Shown here in pieces: positions 1 to 9,403 of a DNA stretch of 64,000 nt. The DNA lies in assembly GCF_030060925.1 (NCBI RefSeq), contig NZ_CP045455.1, positions 868,001 through 932,000 of the forward strand. Reading direction: 5' to 3'. The notes under the pieces are model-generated. The model made no database searches. It saw only the letters and a program-made list of their open reading frames with translations, and was not told the origin of the DNA. The translations under genes were made by a program, and so were the position numbers. The first letter of the stretch is position 1; each line of letters begins with the position of its first letter. Source of the stretch: Spiroplasma sp. SV19. GTDB lineage: Bacteria > Bacillota_I > Bacilli_A > Mycoplasmatales > Mycoplasmataceae.

Positions 1-82
1 TTACTAAATTTTCTTCTTGTAAACGTGATAATGTATTATTAACAGCACTTTCTATTTTTTCCTTGACTAAATTAAAATTCAT
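1..82 (-). CDS. Partial hypothetical protein (N-terminus only)
   Basis: The first 27 codons are visible from ATG at 82 and the gene runs off the left edge. The peptide begins MNFNLVKEKIESAVNN and looks helical and charged. It stands 58 nt downstream of the first promoter-hairpin cassette (141-235), so it is probably transcribed from it. Function is unknown. Confidence 0.55.
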   Translation of the reverse strand, partial: MNFNLVKEKIESAVNNTLSRLQEENLV

Positions 83-140
83 TTTGTTTTTCTCCTCTTC
101 TTTTATTTACTTCATATTTTTTATAATTATTTTTTATGAT

Positions 141-235
141 TGTCATATACCAATATAAAAAACACATGCGCGACATTTAAAAATGTCTGACATGTGTCAT
201 TGGTCATCTACAGAAATATTATACTATGAAAATTA
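141..235 (-). promoter_or_regulatory. Promoter plus leader ORF plus hairpin cassette, copy 1
   Basis: Read on the minus strand: a TATAAT -10 box, about 10 nt, an ATG, then an inverted repeat with ACACATG/CATGTGT arms followed by TTTTTT. A short ORF starts at that ATG (MTNDTCQTF...) and runs across the hairpin for 26 codons. Copies 2-4 are at 1515, 9306 and 13038, each just upstream of a minus-strand gene. It looks like a promoter with a transcription attenuator; the mechanism is inferred. Confidence 0.6.
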
Positions 236-297
236 GGATATAATTTAATTAAATAACAACAATTTCTTATCAATATGAATTAATTTAGTATTTACCA

Positions 298-849
298 TTA
301 TGCTGACAAATTTTTAATTAAATCTTGAACAGTAGAAATTTGAGCACTAATTTTATTAATATCATTTTGGGTATAATTTGTTGGATAAAGCAACATAATT
401 GCTTTAATGGTTGATAACGTTGTTAATTTATCTGTTAAAAATCCTAATGCTTTAACTTTAATTGTTGGATCACTAAAATTACCGTTGTACTGTAAAGATA
501 AAATTTGATACTGACAATCACTTAAAATTACATTATACTGATATAATTCAACCTTAGCTACATCAATCATTTCTTGTAGTTCCGCACAAATTAACACACC
601 CCCATCACAAATTTGTTCAATCATTTCTTTTGACTGTAAATCATCAATATCTTGTTTTGTTATTTTATAATCAACTAAAGTAGCATCATATAAATTTTGA
701 TAATATTTTATATCATGTGTAATTGGTGGTGGATCTGGATTGGGTGAAATTGATTTTGGTCTTGATAAATTATCATTACATGCCGTTAAACTTGCTGTGC
801 CAATAACCATCAATCCTAATGTACTAATAATTGATAGGACCTTTTTCAT
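298..849 (-). CDS. Predicted lipoprotein
   Basis: 183-residue protein with a basic N-terminus (MKKVLS), a hydrophobic stretch and the lipobox LTAC (Cys at about residue 24), so it should be lipid-anchored outside the membrane. The mature part is Pro/Ser-rich near the anchor and then mainly helical. A good ribosome site (AGGAG) precedes the ATG at 849. No known domain recognised. Spiroplasmas encode many such surface proteins, and plasmid-borne ones are often adhesins, but nothing here shows the ligand. Confidence 0.8.
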   Translation of the reverse strand: MKKVLSIISTLGLMVIGTASLTACNDNLSRPKSISPNPDPPPITHDIKYYQNLYDATLVDYKITKQDIDDLQSKEMIEQICDGGVLICAELQEMIDVAKVELYQYNVILSDCQYQILSLQYNGNFSDPTIKVKALGFLTDKLTTLSTIKAIMLLYPTNYTQNDINKISAQISTVQDLIKNLSA

Positions 850-921
850 GAGATATTTCTCCTCTTAAATTAAAGACCTTGAAAATACAAGGTCCTTATT
901 AGTCTAAATAATTAAGTTATT

Positions 922-996
922 TTAATCTCATAAAATGGCATCATCACCATCGAATGAAATTGAATCAGTAGGAGCATTATCTGCTGTTACTGACAT
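922..996 (-). other. Small acidic ORF overlapping the 3' end of the next gene
   Basis: A 24-codon ORF starts at ATG 996 inside the 3' end of the 977-1459 gene, in the +1 frame. It is strongly acidic at its end (SFDGDDAILWD, with TGA as Trp). It could be the original acidic tail of the 977-1459 protein, lost by a one-base change, or chance. No independent ribosome site is seen. Confidence 0.3.
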
Positions 997-1459
997 CTTG
1001 TTTTGCTAAAAATTCTTCTTTTGCTTTACGCATTTCATCTCAAATTAAAGCAGTTTCCTCTTTAAAGTGAGTTTTTAATCCTGTTAAAGCACAATCTCTT
1101 TCTTTATAAATTGCTTTTCCTTGTTCATCATTTCCTTCAAACGTAGAAATTTTTACTTTATCCCAATCCTTACTGTTTTTTGGATATGAAATTTGAGCAT
1201 AATCCGCTTCTTCCAAAGTTGAAGTTTCTTTTAATAAATGCTCTCCATCATTAGCTAATGCTTTAGGAAAAACTGAATTTTGCGGATAAAAGAATGTTTC
1301 TTTTTCTGATAAACGAATTAAATACTTAGCTTTTGTTTCTTTTGTTGTTCCATCGGGCAATGTTACTAAAGCTGGTGCTATTGCTTTGATAATTCGTTCC
1401 TTCTTAATTAAAAAGTTGTCATATTCTTGTTTTTTTGGTGTTGTGTTTTGTTCTGTCAT
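977..1459 (-). CDS. Hypothetical soluble protein
   Basis: 160 residues from ATG 1459, reading one TGA as Trp near residue 140. Soluble, charged, with many Lys/Glu. No transmembrane segment and no motif I recognise. It lies directly behind cassette copy 2 (1515-1610), which should drive it. The C-terminus overlaps an acidic ORF in the +1 frame, so the end of this protein may be frameshifted. Overall composition is compatible with a nucleic-acid-associated plasmid protein, but this is only a guess. Confidence 0.65.
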
Positions 1460-1514
1460 ATCTTATTCCTCCATGTTCTTAAATATCAATGATTATTAAA
1501 TTATTTAGACTATT

Positions 1515-1610
1515 TGTCATATACCAATATAAAAAACACATGCGCGACATCATAAAATGTCTGACATGTGTCATTGGTCATCTACACAAATATTATACTA
1601 TAAAAATTAG
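1515..1610 (-). promoter_or_regulatory. Promoter plus leader ORF plus hairpin cassette, copy 2
   Basis: Same layout as copy 1 on the minus strand: TATAAT, ATG about 10 nt later, ACACATG...CATGTGT inverted repeat, six T. The leader ORF is MTNDTCQTF... and closes with TAG after 23 codons. It sits 56 nt upstream of the 1459 start. Confidence 0.6.
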
Positions 1611-1781
1611 TATAGAATTAAGTTAAATAAGAAAATAAACATAATATAGTATTTAAATTTACAATAATATTTTTTAATTCATAAATTTATAAAAAGTTTA
1701 ATAGTTTAGGTTTTTATATAAGTTTAAAAATAATATAATTAAGATATAAATTTATAGTTATATAAGTTGGAGGTAATACAT

Positions 1782-2467
1782 ATGAAAATAGATTTTTACA
1801 TTGATGAATCTGGTGGTATTAATACTCATTATTTCAGTATAGGTGGTTTAATACTTGTTAACAAAAATAATAAAGATAAAATTAAAAAAATTTTAGGAGT
1901 GTATTAAAAAAATTAAAATTAAAATTGGTCAAGATATTAAAAAGAACTAAAAGCAAAGGATACTAATCTAGAACAAAAACAATTTATTTTTCAAAAATTA
2001 AAAAATTATAACCAAGAGTTTGTTTCTATTTCATGTAATATGCTTAAATATAAAGAAACATCAAAAAACAGGAATATTACTATAGTTTATAACTATTTGG
2101 TAAAGAAATTACTTGAAAATGTATTTTTATCTAAATCAATAGTAAATAATTGTATTGAAAATAATGTTGAAGAATGTGAGATTAATTTATATTGTGATAA
2201 TAGAAATATATCAGTAAATAAATTAAAATTTCTTGAAGAATATTTAAATACTGAATTTTCATTATGCTCTGATACAGTTAAATTTTATTTCAAAGTAGTA
2301 TACAAAAATCAGAGCAAACTTTATTAATTCAATATGCTGATTTTATTGTAAATACTAAATATCTTTATATTAATGAATTTGGAAATAATAAAAAGGTAAA
2401 TTTCACAATTTTACCATTATGACATTATATAAACTATAATTTTGATAATTTTTATTATATCTGGTAG
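1782..2467 (+). pseudogene. DUF3800-family protein, frameshifted
   Basis: A ribosome site (GGAGG) and ATG at 1782 open a frame beginning MKIDFYIDESGG, the hallmark N-terminus of DUF3800 (RNase H-like fold). The frame breaks in a poly-A run near 1906, continues in another frame through about 2327, and breaks again. The tail contains LIQYADFIVN, matching the conserved final QxADxxA segment of the family. With at least two frameshifts it should be inactive. DUF3800 proteins are typical cargo of phages and mobile elements. One of few plus-strand genes in the element. Confidence 0.75.
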
Positions 2468-2499
2468 ATTGTCAACTTAAGGGTAAGTTTTTATTAAAT

Positions 2500-2960
2500 C
2501 AAAATAAGGACTAAACATTTTAAACACTTCTAAAGGTGTTTTAAAGTTTAGTTTTTTTTGCTGGATTATTTAATAAAAGCATTGTTTCTTTGTCATATTC
2601 TTTACTGTATTTATTTAAATCTCTATTTTTAGGATATCTTTACCGTAATAATTTATTTTTGTGTTCAATAGCACCTTTTTCTAATGGTGAAGCTGGTGTT
2701 GTAAAGTAAACTGGAATACCAACAATTTATTCAAATTTTTCTCACATGGTAAATTCGGAACCATTATCCAATACTAATGATTTAACATATTTCATAATTG
2801 TTGGATTTTTAAAGTTGATATTTATAATGTAATATTGTTCGTTTTACAATGTATTTGTTAACTTTATAGCGTTTTAATTTGTTCCAACTGAAGGAATTCC
2901 AATTTAACCGTTAGGCCACATTCACGATTTTTTCATCTTTGAATTTTATAACTTTCAAGT
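2500..2960 (-). pseudogene. IS30-family transposase remnant
   Basis: On the minus strand one frame reads SLVLDNGSEFTMWEKFE and, after a stop, PVYFTTPASPLEKGAIEH and RYPKNRDLNKYS. The DNGSEF motif and the SPLEKG...N/H..LLR.RYPK block are the C-terminal catalytic signature of IS30 transposases. Stops and frameshifts break the frame, and the N-terminal half is unrecognisable. No clear inverted repeats remain. Confidence 0.75.
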
Positions 2961-3120
2961 AATGTTCATTCTTTTATGAAAAAATGTTTATAATTCATAT
3001 TTATTATTTTTTCTATTTAGTGGTAAAAAGTATAACATATGATTTTTTTACTTTATATAAACTTGCACTTATTATGATAATCTACAAGCAGTAATATTAA
3101 TTAAAAAGTTATATAAACTA

Positions 3121-3250
3121 TTTACATTTTATAATAATAATATATAATTTAACTAAGGTAAGACATCGGCTAAGTTGGTAAATCCTAAGCGTATGTTAAG
3201 TACGTAACTTCGGTGCACTCAAAGATGCTATTTATAGCATCTTTTTTATT
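3121..3250 (+). ncRNA. Putative small RNA with own promoter and terminator
   Basis: TTTACA (3121) and TATAAT (3143) are spaced 16 bp. The RNA would start near 3156 and end at the perfect hairpin AAGATGCTA/TAGCATCTT followed by T6 (3222-3247), about 92 nt. The part before the terminator is richer in G and C than its surroundings and has a CGTA...TACG stem. It has a D-loop-like stretch (CTAAGTTGGTA) but no T-arm, so I do not call it a tRNA. No riboswitch class matched. It lies upstream of the Cys-rich peptide gene, which has its own promoter candidate. Confidence 0.45.
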
Positions 3251-3368
3251 TTTATATATTTATTTTAGAAAAAATTATATTCTATATTGTGAATTAATTA
3301 ATAGAATTAGGACACTCGCTTTTATAATCTACAATGAGAAATAAAATTTAAATATACTAGTACTTTTA

Positions 3369-3400
3369 TTGACATAACTCTAAAAAGTTGAAATAATAAG
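3369..3400 (+). promoter_or_regulatory. Candidate promoter of the Cys-rich peptide gene
   Basis: TTGACA at 3369-3374 is followed 19 bp later by TAATAA, ahead of the 3475 start. The spacing is slightly long. Confidence 0.4.
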
Positions 3401-3474
3401 AATATGAGATAAAGGATAAATATCTTAAATATTACTATTTAATTTATTAAATTTTTTAGAAAGGAGCAACAATA

Positions 3475-3618
3475 ATGGGAAGCCCTGATTGTATTTTACA
3501 ATGTATGGCTTGTACTTGTAGCTGTAAAAAAAGTGGAGCACAGCATAACGAAGGGAATAGTAAATGTACTAACTGTCCAACTTGTAAACCAAATGATCGC
3601 CATACTAGAAAACAATAA
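3475..3618 (+). CDS. Cysteine-rich 47-residue peptide
   Basis: ATG at 3475 follows an AAGGAG ribosome site at good spacing and ends at TAA 3616-3618. The peptide has eight cysteines (6, 10, 13, 15, 17, 31, 34, 37) in two clusters, CxxxCxxCxCxC and CxxCxxC, separated by a Cys-free linker with His24. No signal peptide. It could be a metal-binding (metallothionein-like or double Zn-cluster) protein or the precursor of a modified peptide. No modification enzyme lies nearby, which favours metal binding. Too short for many gene finders. Confidence 0.65.
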   Translation: MGSPDCILQCMACTCSCKKSGAQHNEGNSKCTNCPTCKPNDRHTRKQ

Positions 3619-3680
3619 CTTAATATAAAGAAGTTATTATAAAACTATAAAATAATACATATTAATTCAAAATATTTTAA

Positions 3681-3710
3681 ACAAAAAAACTCGCCTTTGG
3701 CGAGTTTTTA
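3681..3710. terminator. Bidirectional intrinsic terminator
   Basis: CTCGCC-TTT-GGCGAG is flanked by A7 on the left and T5 on the right. It serves the plus-strand Cys-rich gene and the minus-strand 3708 gene, whose stop codon lies inside it. Confidence 0.8.
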
Positions 3711-4334
3711 CAATGACATACCTTCATCCAACGATAAATCATTAATTTTATTATGTAGTTTTTGATTTTCATCCTTTAAGAAACGATTTTGATCTTTTAA
3801 ATCTTCAATTTGTTTCATTAAATTATCTATCTTTTGACCATATTCAGTTATCGTGTTAGTAATTATGGCAACACTTTCTTTAAAATTATTTGGTTGATAA
3901 TGTTCATTCCGATCACTACGTTCTTTTAAAATTGCTAATATTTTTTCTAATTCATGGGTTTGAGTAATTAAACTTTCTTTTGAAGCAATTAAAATTGCTT
4001 TAATATTTTCACCAGTTCCGGTACCTAAATATGCCCGTAAATTTTCACCTTCAGAACATCCAATTAAGTTTTTAATTTCATTATGTTCTTTTGATAATTT
4101 GTTTTTTACTTTCCGATTTGATAATCAAACTGAGCCAATAACTCCCGCAATTGAGACCACGATTGGGACAACAATTGATGCAACAATTGTTATAATTTCT
4201 CCTGTTGACATATTGCTATAATCCTTTCTATTAAAAACATTTATTAAATTTATAACTGGTAAAATTATAGCAATAATTAACGGAAAAATAACTAAAAATA
4301 TTTGTCAAACTTTTGCTCAATTAATATTTTTCAT
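3708..4334 (-). CDS. Membrane-anchored coiled-coil protein
   Basis: 208 residues from ATG 4334, with several TGA Trp codons. Two N-terminal membrane segments (about residues 10-33 and 46-68) are followed by a long charged helical region ending in a predicted coiled coil (about 150-195). The start overlaps the TAA of the upstream gene (TAATG), implying coupled translation. An in-frame ATG at 4211 also has a ribosome-like AAGGA and could start a shorter 167-residue form. Probably a membrane accessory component of the conjugation region. No family recognised. Confidence 0.65.
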
Positions 4335-4816
4335 TATTTAATACCTTCCCTTTCTTTTCGTCGTAAATCTTTTCAAACATCATAATCAGTTTTTAATTGT
4401 TCTTCAAATTCTTTAATACAATCAATTTCATTTAATAATTCACTGTTTTCACCTGGGTTATTTAATAAATTTAAGTCAACACCTAATTGTTTTGCTAAAA
4501 TATTAAACATATATCTTGTTCTGTAATTTGTTACAATTTGTTGTTGAAGTAACAATGACATTAAATCATCAGTATAATTTTTATCAGCTTTTAATAATAA
4601 TTTAGTCGCCTTTAAAATTTCTTCACGAACAATATTTTGCACTAAATCGATATTGTTTTCTAAATTTTGCTTTTGGATTGATGAAACATAATGAATTGTT
4701 AACAGCTCATTGATCGAATTATATTTTGCTTTGTTACTTTCAATAAATAAATTATGGGCATTAATTTGATCTAAATTCCGTAATTTAAATCTAACCTCAA
4801 CTACTTTTTTACTCAT
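4334..4816 (-). CDS. Hypothetical plasmid-type helical protein
   Basis: 160 residues. I choose ATG 4816 because GAGGTGA precedes it; a GTG three codons upstream would lie inside that ribosome site. Soluble and strongly helical, with one TGA Trp near the C-terminus and a basic end (KDLRRKEREGIK). It sits between HU-like and membrane genes in a tight operon. Possibly DNA-binding or a relaxosome accessory protein by context only. Confidence 0.6.
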
Positions 4817-5099
4817 TGCTCTCACCTCGAAAATATTTATTGAACTTTTGCGATGGTGAAAATGAAACAGTTTTTGATGTTATAACTTTAAATTGCTTTT
4901 TATTTAAAATGACTTCTTCTCTCGTAACAATTAAAGTTTTAAACTTACCAAAATTAGCAATTAATACTTCATCATTATTTTTAACTAAATCTGATAATAT
5001 CAGAAAAGTTTGATTTACTATTTCCTTTGCTTTTTTCTTAGTTAAAGAACAATTAATAGCTAATGTTGTTATTAAATCATTAGTTGTCTTCTTTTTCAT
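4809..5099 (-). CDS. HU/IHF-like DNA-binding protein
   Basis: 96 residues from ATG 5099. The pattern fits HU: N-terminal helices (MKKKTTNDLITTLA), LSDLVKNNDEVLIANFGKF matching the family's ...GF G.F core, and a beta-arm region ending SFSPSQKFNKYF, like the HU FxPGxxLK end. HU proteins bend DNA. A plasmid copy may help assemble replication or transfer complexes. It overlaps the next gene's start by 8 nt and its own start lies inside the upstream RHH gene. The first 15 residues of a longer frame are rejected because GAAGGA precedes this ATG. Confidence 0.8.
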   Translation of the reverse strand: MKKKTTNDLITTLAINCSLTKKKAKEIVNQTFLILSDLVKNNDEVLIANFGKFKTLIVTREEVILNKKQFKVITSKTVSFSPSQKFNKYFRGESNE

Positions 5100-5250
5100 G
5101 TTTTTGCATTCCTTCTTTAATAAAATGACGAATAACATTAGCAAGGGAATGATCCTTATCAGTATATTGCTGTAATTGGTTGTACATGTTCTTTGAAATT
5201 TTTAATTGGATTTTACAAGAATTTGCAGGTTGCTTGTTTTTTTGTTTCAT
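5080..5250 (-). CDS. Ribbon-helix-helix (CopG-like) protein
   Basis: 56 residues from ATG 5250. A short basic N-terminus, a beta strand (KIQLKIS), then two helices (KNMYNQLQQYTD, SLANVIRHFIKEGMQ) is the usual RHH layout. Such proteins are DNA-binding repressors or partition/relaxosome factors on plasmids. The 3' end overlaps the HU-like gene by 20 nt. It probably autoregulates this small operon, though no operator is identifiable. Confidence 0.65.
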   Translation of the reverse strand: MKQKNKQPANSCKIQLKISKNMYNQLQQYTDKDHSLANVIRHFIKEGMQKHEKEDN

Positions 5251-5276
5251 TGTTTCACTCCCTTATATTTAAGTAA

Positions 5277-7943
5277 TTAATTTTCAGTTAATTTAATCCC
5301 AAATGCTGCTTGTTCATCTTCAGACAATTCAACATGTAAACAATGACGATTATAGTCAGTTACCATAAACAACATATCGCCTCGTTTAGCCCCGGCACAA
5401 AAACTTATTTCATTATCAGATAAACCGCCTGAAGCACTATAAAGTTCACTGACATCATGTAAGTCTTTTTGTTTTAATTTTAAAATCCCAACATATTGGG
5501 CATTATTTAAAATAGCGGTTGCTTCTCGTTCTAATTCTGGGGTTGCTTTAAAATCAGATAAATTTTGTGTAACGAGCATCACACCCCCATTAAAACCACG
5601 AATCATTTTAACTGTTTCAAATAAAAATTTTAAAGCTTGGGGATTTTGTTTATCAATAACAATATGAGCTTCATCAACCGCTAAAATAATTTCATTATTA
5701 GTATTAAAACGATTATTATTAATTTCAGTACGGATGAAATTTAGCATTAAAAACATTTGTGCTTTTAAAACTTGCGATTTTGAATATAATGTTTGAATAT
5801 CCAAAACAGTTAATAAATTATCCCCCAAATTAATTGTTGAATGACAATTTCATAGCGCAGCATACTTACCAAATTCAGTAAAATCATATTTTATTATTTT
5901 TGATATTTTATTTAAAATTTCTTCTTCACCAACATCTGGTTTTATTGTTAATAGAAACTTAGTTAATTCAGTAAAAGTTGGTCAGTCGCTATTTTTCATT
6001 TTCCGAAATTTATTAATATCATTAATTTCTAAACTCATATAAAAATCTAAGATTCGTTGAATTAAATATCCCACTTCTTCGTCTTTTAACGATGGATGAG
6101 TAAAATGAAAAAATGTTTCTAATACTTGCAAATGATCACCGATGATTGTTTTGATATCTATTGTTTTATCGATGTTTGTGTTAATTTGCAAAGGATTGAA
6201 ATGCCCTTTTGAACCAGTTCCAACATCAATTCAATTACCATTATGATAATCACAAAGTTTACCAAACTCACGTTTTGGATCAATTATAATAACCCTTCTT
6301 CCTAAGGCAATATGGTAATTCAAAAATTTTGATACCGTTGTTGTTTTCCCACCCCCTGTTGTTCCAATAAAAAAGGCGTTTGAATTTTGATAATCACCAC
6401 CCCGGCGAAACTGGTCAGAAAAAACAACATCCCCAGTGCTGTTATAACCAATAAAGAGCCCCTTTTCGTCTTCTAAAGCATTGTTCATAAAGGGATATGA
6501 ATTCCCTAAGGTAGAACATGGCATTTCGTGCGAATTTGTATAAGCTGTTGGGTCAGTTGGTTTTGGTAACATTCCACTATAACCATCAATTTGTTTAAAT
6601 AAAAGATAGTCCATTTTCATGTTCTGTGTTTTTAATAAAAGTTCTAAACTTTCTTCTGCTTGACGTAAACTTGGTTTATTAACTCCATAATTCAAAAATA
6701 ACACATTAACCCTTTTTACTATTTCTTCACCAGCAGAAATTAATTGCACTAAATTTTCAAAAGATTGATATTGATGCTCTTTTTCTGATTTATTAACAGT
6801 TTTTTTAACTGAAAATAAATTCGTTCTAGCGTTAACCATTGCTCGGTGCAATTGTTCTTTTACTGCTTCATGATTAGTACTTGAAATATTAAAAATAACT
6901 GTACTATCAGTTGTACATAATTTTGCCCCTCAGCCATGATTTGGATATATTGGATATTCCTTAATCCCCTTTAAAGAATAATAGGCATCATTAATCTTAA
7001 AATAATTTTGAGTAAAAGTGATGTTATCCAATGCTAATAAGTCATTTAACTTAGTAGCATATTCATCAATAACTTTGTTTGAAAATGGTTCATCATAAGG
7101 ATTAAAAATTAATTTGATGGTATTCACTAAATCATATTTATTAACGTTAACGGCAAGTAAATTACTTTCATTTATTTTAGCTTTTATTAAGCGCATATTT
7201 TTATTTAATTTAGAAATATCACGATCATAAATAAATAAAATAAACATTTTTTGGGTTGCAGAATAACCCAAAATTCCTCCCTGATCAGAATATATTCTTT
7301 CATAACCTTTTAATTGCTTAATTCGACTGTTATAGGCTTTATCAGATAATATGTTAAGTTCTTTTAAATTTTTTAACTTAATCATAATATCTTTTAAATA
7401 ATTTATGTTTTTATTTAAATTATAAGGCTTATCTAACTTAACTAAACTAATTTGACAGTTAATTAAACGAAATACTTCACTTAACTGATTTAGTCGTAAC
7501 TCTTGTTCTGAATAATCTAATGTTGTAATATTAAAGCCCTTAATTTCAATTGCACCAACAAATCATTTTTTACCACCCTCTAAAATTGAAGTTTCCAAAC
7601 ATGTTTCATGTAACTTACGATAAGGCATTAAAAGTGATGTATTATTATTTTTACTATCAATTGTAAACTTTTTCTTTTTCGCTAAAAAAATGAAACCACG
7701 AATAATAATCATATAAATTCGACCATTATATTTCTCAGAATTAATTAATGACAACATTAAAAACATAAAAATTGTAACACCAAGGATGATTCGTACTAAA
7801 GTACTAAAAACAGTTAAATTATATCCAACGATAAATGAAATGATTGCATAACCAACCGCAAAAGCTAAATCTAAAAGGGAAAAATTATCTTTTAATTTTA
7901 ACTTTTGTTTTTTTAACTGTGGTGGAATAATACTTTGGCTCAT
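5277..7943 (-). CDS. traE: TraE/VirB4-type conjugation ATPase with N-terminal PrgI/VirB3-like domain
   Basis: One 888-residue frame with several TGA Trp codons. Residues 1-100 are a PrgI/VirB3-like membrane domain with two hydrophobic segments. The rest is VirB4: Walker A GTTGGGKT (527-534) and Walker B LAVDEAH (754-760), with a C-terminal MLVTQNL sensor region. VirB4 ATPases energise type IV secretion and contact VirD4. The fusion merges two genes that are separate in many Gram-positive systems. The start is adjacent to the upstream stop (TAAATG). Related TraE proteins are known from Spiroplasma plasmids. It appears intact. Confidence 0.88.
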
Positions 7944-8666
7944 TTATTCAATTTCCATTTCATCATCTTGGCTTACTTCAATTGCTAATTTGTTTTGTAA
8001 ATCAATAATTTCAGATTGTTGTGCTTTAACTTGCTGTTCTAAATGTTGAATCTTTTTATGGGTTTTTGCTAACTCATTTTGATAATATGGTAATTCTTCA
8101 AATGCTTTGTTAAGTATATTAAAACTTTTGTGATCAAGTGTAATTGTATTATCACTTGCAACATATTTTTGATTAAATTGATCTAACAAATTTTTTGATG
8201 CCTTATATGCTTCATTAATATTTTGATCAATCCCTTTAACTAAACTATTAGCTTGATAGTTATAGTCAATATTTTCTAATTGATCTAACGAATGAAATTT
8301 AAATTCCTTTATTTTTCGATATTTTTGTAATTTAAAATGCTCAATAATAATTTTCTTATGATTGGATGTAATATTAATATAACCATTTTGATTTTTAAAT
8401 GGTCTTTTTAAATGAGAATTATAAATTCTGACTAAATTATTAGGCAATAACTTATTAGTTTTTTTATTTTTTAACAAATCATTAATTATTAACTCACCAT
8501 CTATTTGATTATTTTTATATGAAGTTGTTGCTAATAATCCATAAGTTTGATAAGGATTATGACCTTGTCCTAATGCAATAAAAGCTCGTGGTTTTTGTTT
8601 TCCTGTTTGATCTAAATCACCTGGATTTTGCACCTCATAAACTCTCCATGTTTGTATTTTTTTCAT
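7944..8666 (-). CDS. Hypothetical protein with C-terminal coiled coil
   Basis: 240 residues, ATG 8666 after GAGGAAG. The N-terminal half is mixed alpha/beta with no TM segment. Residues about 195-235 form a coiled coil with an acidic end (SQDDEMEIE). It is first in the operon with the VirB4 gene and directly abuts it, so a transfer role is likely (mobilisation or scaffold). I cannot assign it to a relaxase family: no His-rich relaxase motif is visible. Confidence 0.65.
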   Translation of the reverse strand: MKKIQTWRVYEVQNPGDLDQTGKQKPRAFIALGQGHNPYQTYGLLATTSYKNNQIDGELIINDLLKNKKTNKLLPNNLVRIYNSHLKRPFKNQNGYINITSNHKKIIIEHFKLQKYRKIKEFKFHSLDQLENIDYNYQANSLVKGIDQNINEAYKASKNLLDQFNQKYVASDNTITLDHKSFNILNKAFEELPYYQNELAKTHKKIQHLEQQVKAQQSEIIDLQNKLAIEVSQDDEMEIE

Positions 8667-8741
8667 TTTCTTCCTCGTTTCTATTGTTTTTTACTATTTG
8701 TATGATATTATTTACTTATCTTAGTGTTATGAATTTTTTCA

Positions 8742-8787
8742 TAAGATGAGAGCTATTCCCACTTGCTAGACGAGTGGGCTTTTATTT
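8742..8787 (+). terminator. Plus-strand intrinsic terminator in a minus-strand region
   Basis: CCCACT-nine bases-AGTGGG followed by CTTTTATTTTTAT on the plus strand, and a second small hairpin TTATGA...TCATAA just before it. No plus-strand gene ends here, so it may end a short antisense or regulatory RNA. Confidence 0.4.
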
Positions 8788-9276
8788 TTATAGTTCTAAC
8801 TCTTCATCTTCCAATTCATAATCTTCACTATAATTAAAAGCACCTGTTTCTTTACTATAACCAAATGTCTCTGTAAAACCCATATTAGGTTCTTTAGAAT
8901 AACATTTAAAATCAATATTATATTTCTCAGCTAAATTTTGCGCATTTTGTATAAAGGTACTATCCATTTGTCCTGTTCAAGACCAAGCAGCTTCGCCACA
9001 TACTTCAATAGTAATCATTTTTGTTGTATCTTCTAAAAAATCAGCAAAAATTTCATTACTATATAAAAATGCTCTTGCTGAATTAAATGTTGGATCTGTA
9101 ATATGTCCTAATTTTTCTTCTGCCGCAATATTTAATAATCGCCCATTCGGTGATATTTTAATACCATTTTCAATTTCTTCAATTTTAATATCATTACTTA
9201 ATCAATTTTTTAAAAATTGAACTAAATCTTGTTTTAGACCTTTTATATTAAATTCTCCCATTGCTCAATTTGGCAT
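8788..9276 (-). CDS. YubB/Api92-like ferredoxin-fold protein
   Basis: 162 residues if started at ATG 9276 (MPNW..., the usual first residues of this family), or 168 from ATG 9294. The GEAAWSWTG segment and the aromatic-rich end fit plasmid/phage YubB (DUF1281, Api92-like) proteins, whose function is unknown. The C-terminus is acidic (EDYELEDEELEL). It follows cassette copy 3, and the leader ORF of that cassette is in frame with this gene, so a leader fusion product is possible. Confidence 0.6.
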
Positions 9277-9305
9277 ATATCTGCATTTCTCCATAATTTT
9301 TATTT

Positions 9306-9390
9306 TGTCATATACCAATATAAAAAACACATGTCAGACATTTAAAAATGTCTGACATGTGTCATTGGTCATCTACAGAGATATTATACC
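9306..9390 (-). promoter_or_regulatory. Promoter plus leader ORF plus hairpin cassette, copy 3
   Basis: The inverted repeat is perfect here: ACACATGTCAGACATTT on one arm and its complement on the other, with a 2-base loop, then T6 on the minus strand. The -10 is TATAAT again. The leader ORF from ATG in GTAGATGACC reads through (TGA as Trp) into the 8788 gene in frame. Confidence 0.6.
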
Positions 9391-9403
9391 CCATATTCTT
9401 CCA

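Noticed and set aside
141-235. CRISPR-like repeat
   Set aside because: The four copies are thousands of bases apart and lie in promoters; no spacers.
3156-3220. tRNA-like sequence
   Set aside because: A D-loop-like stretch exists, but there is no T-loop or acceptor stem pairing.
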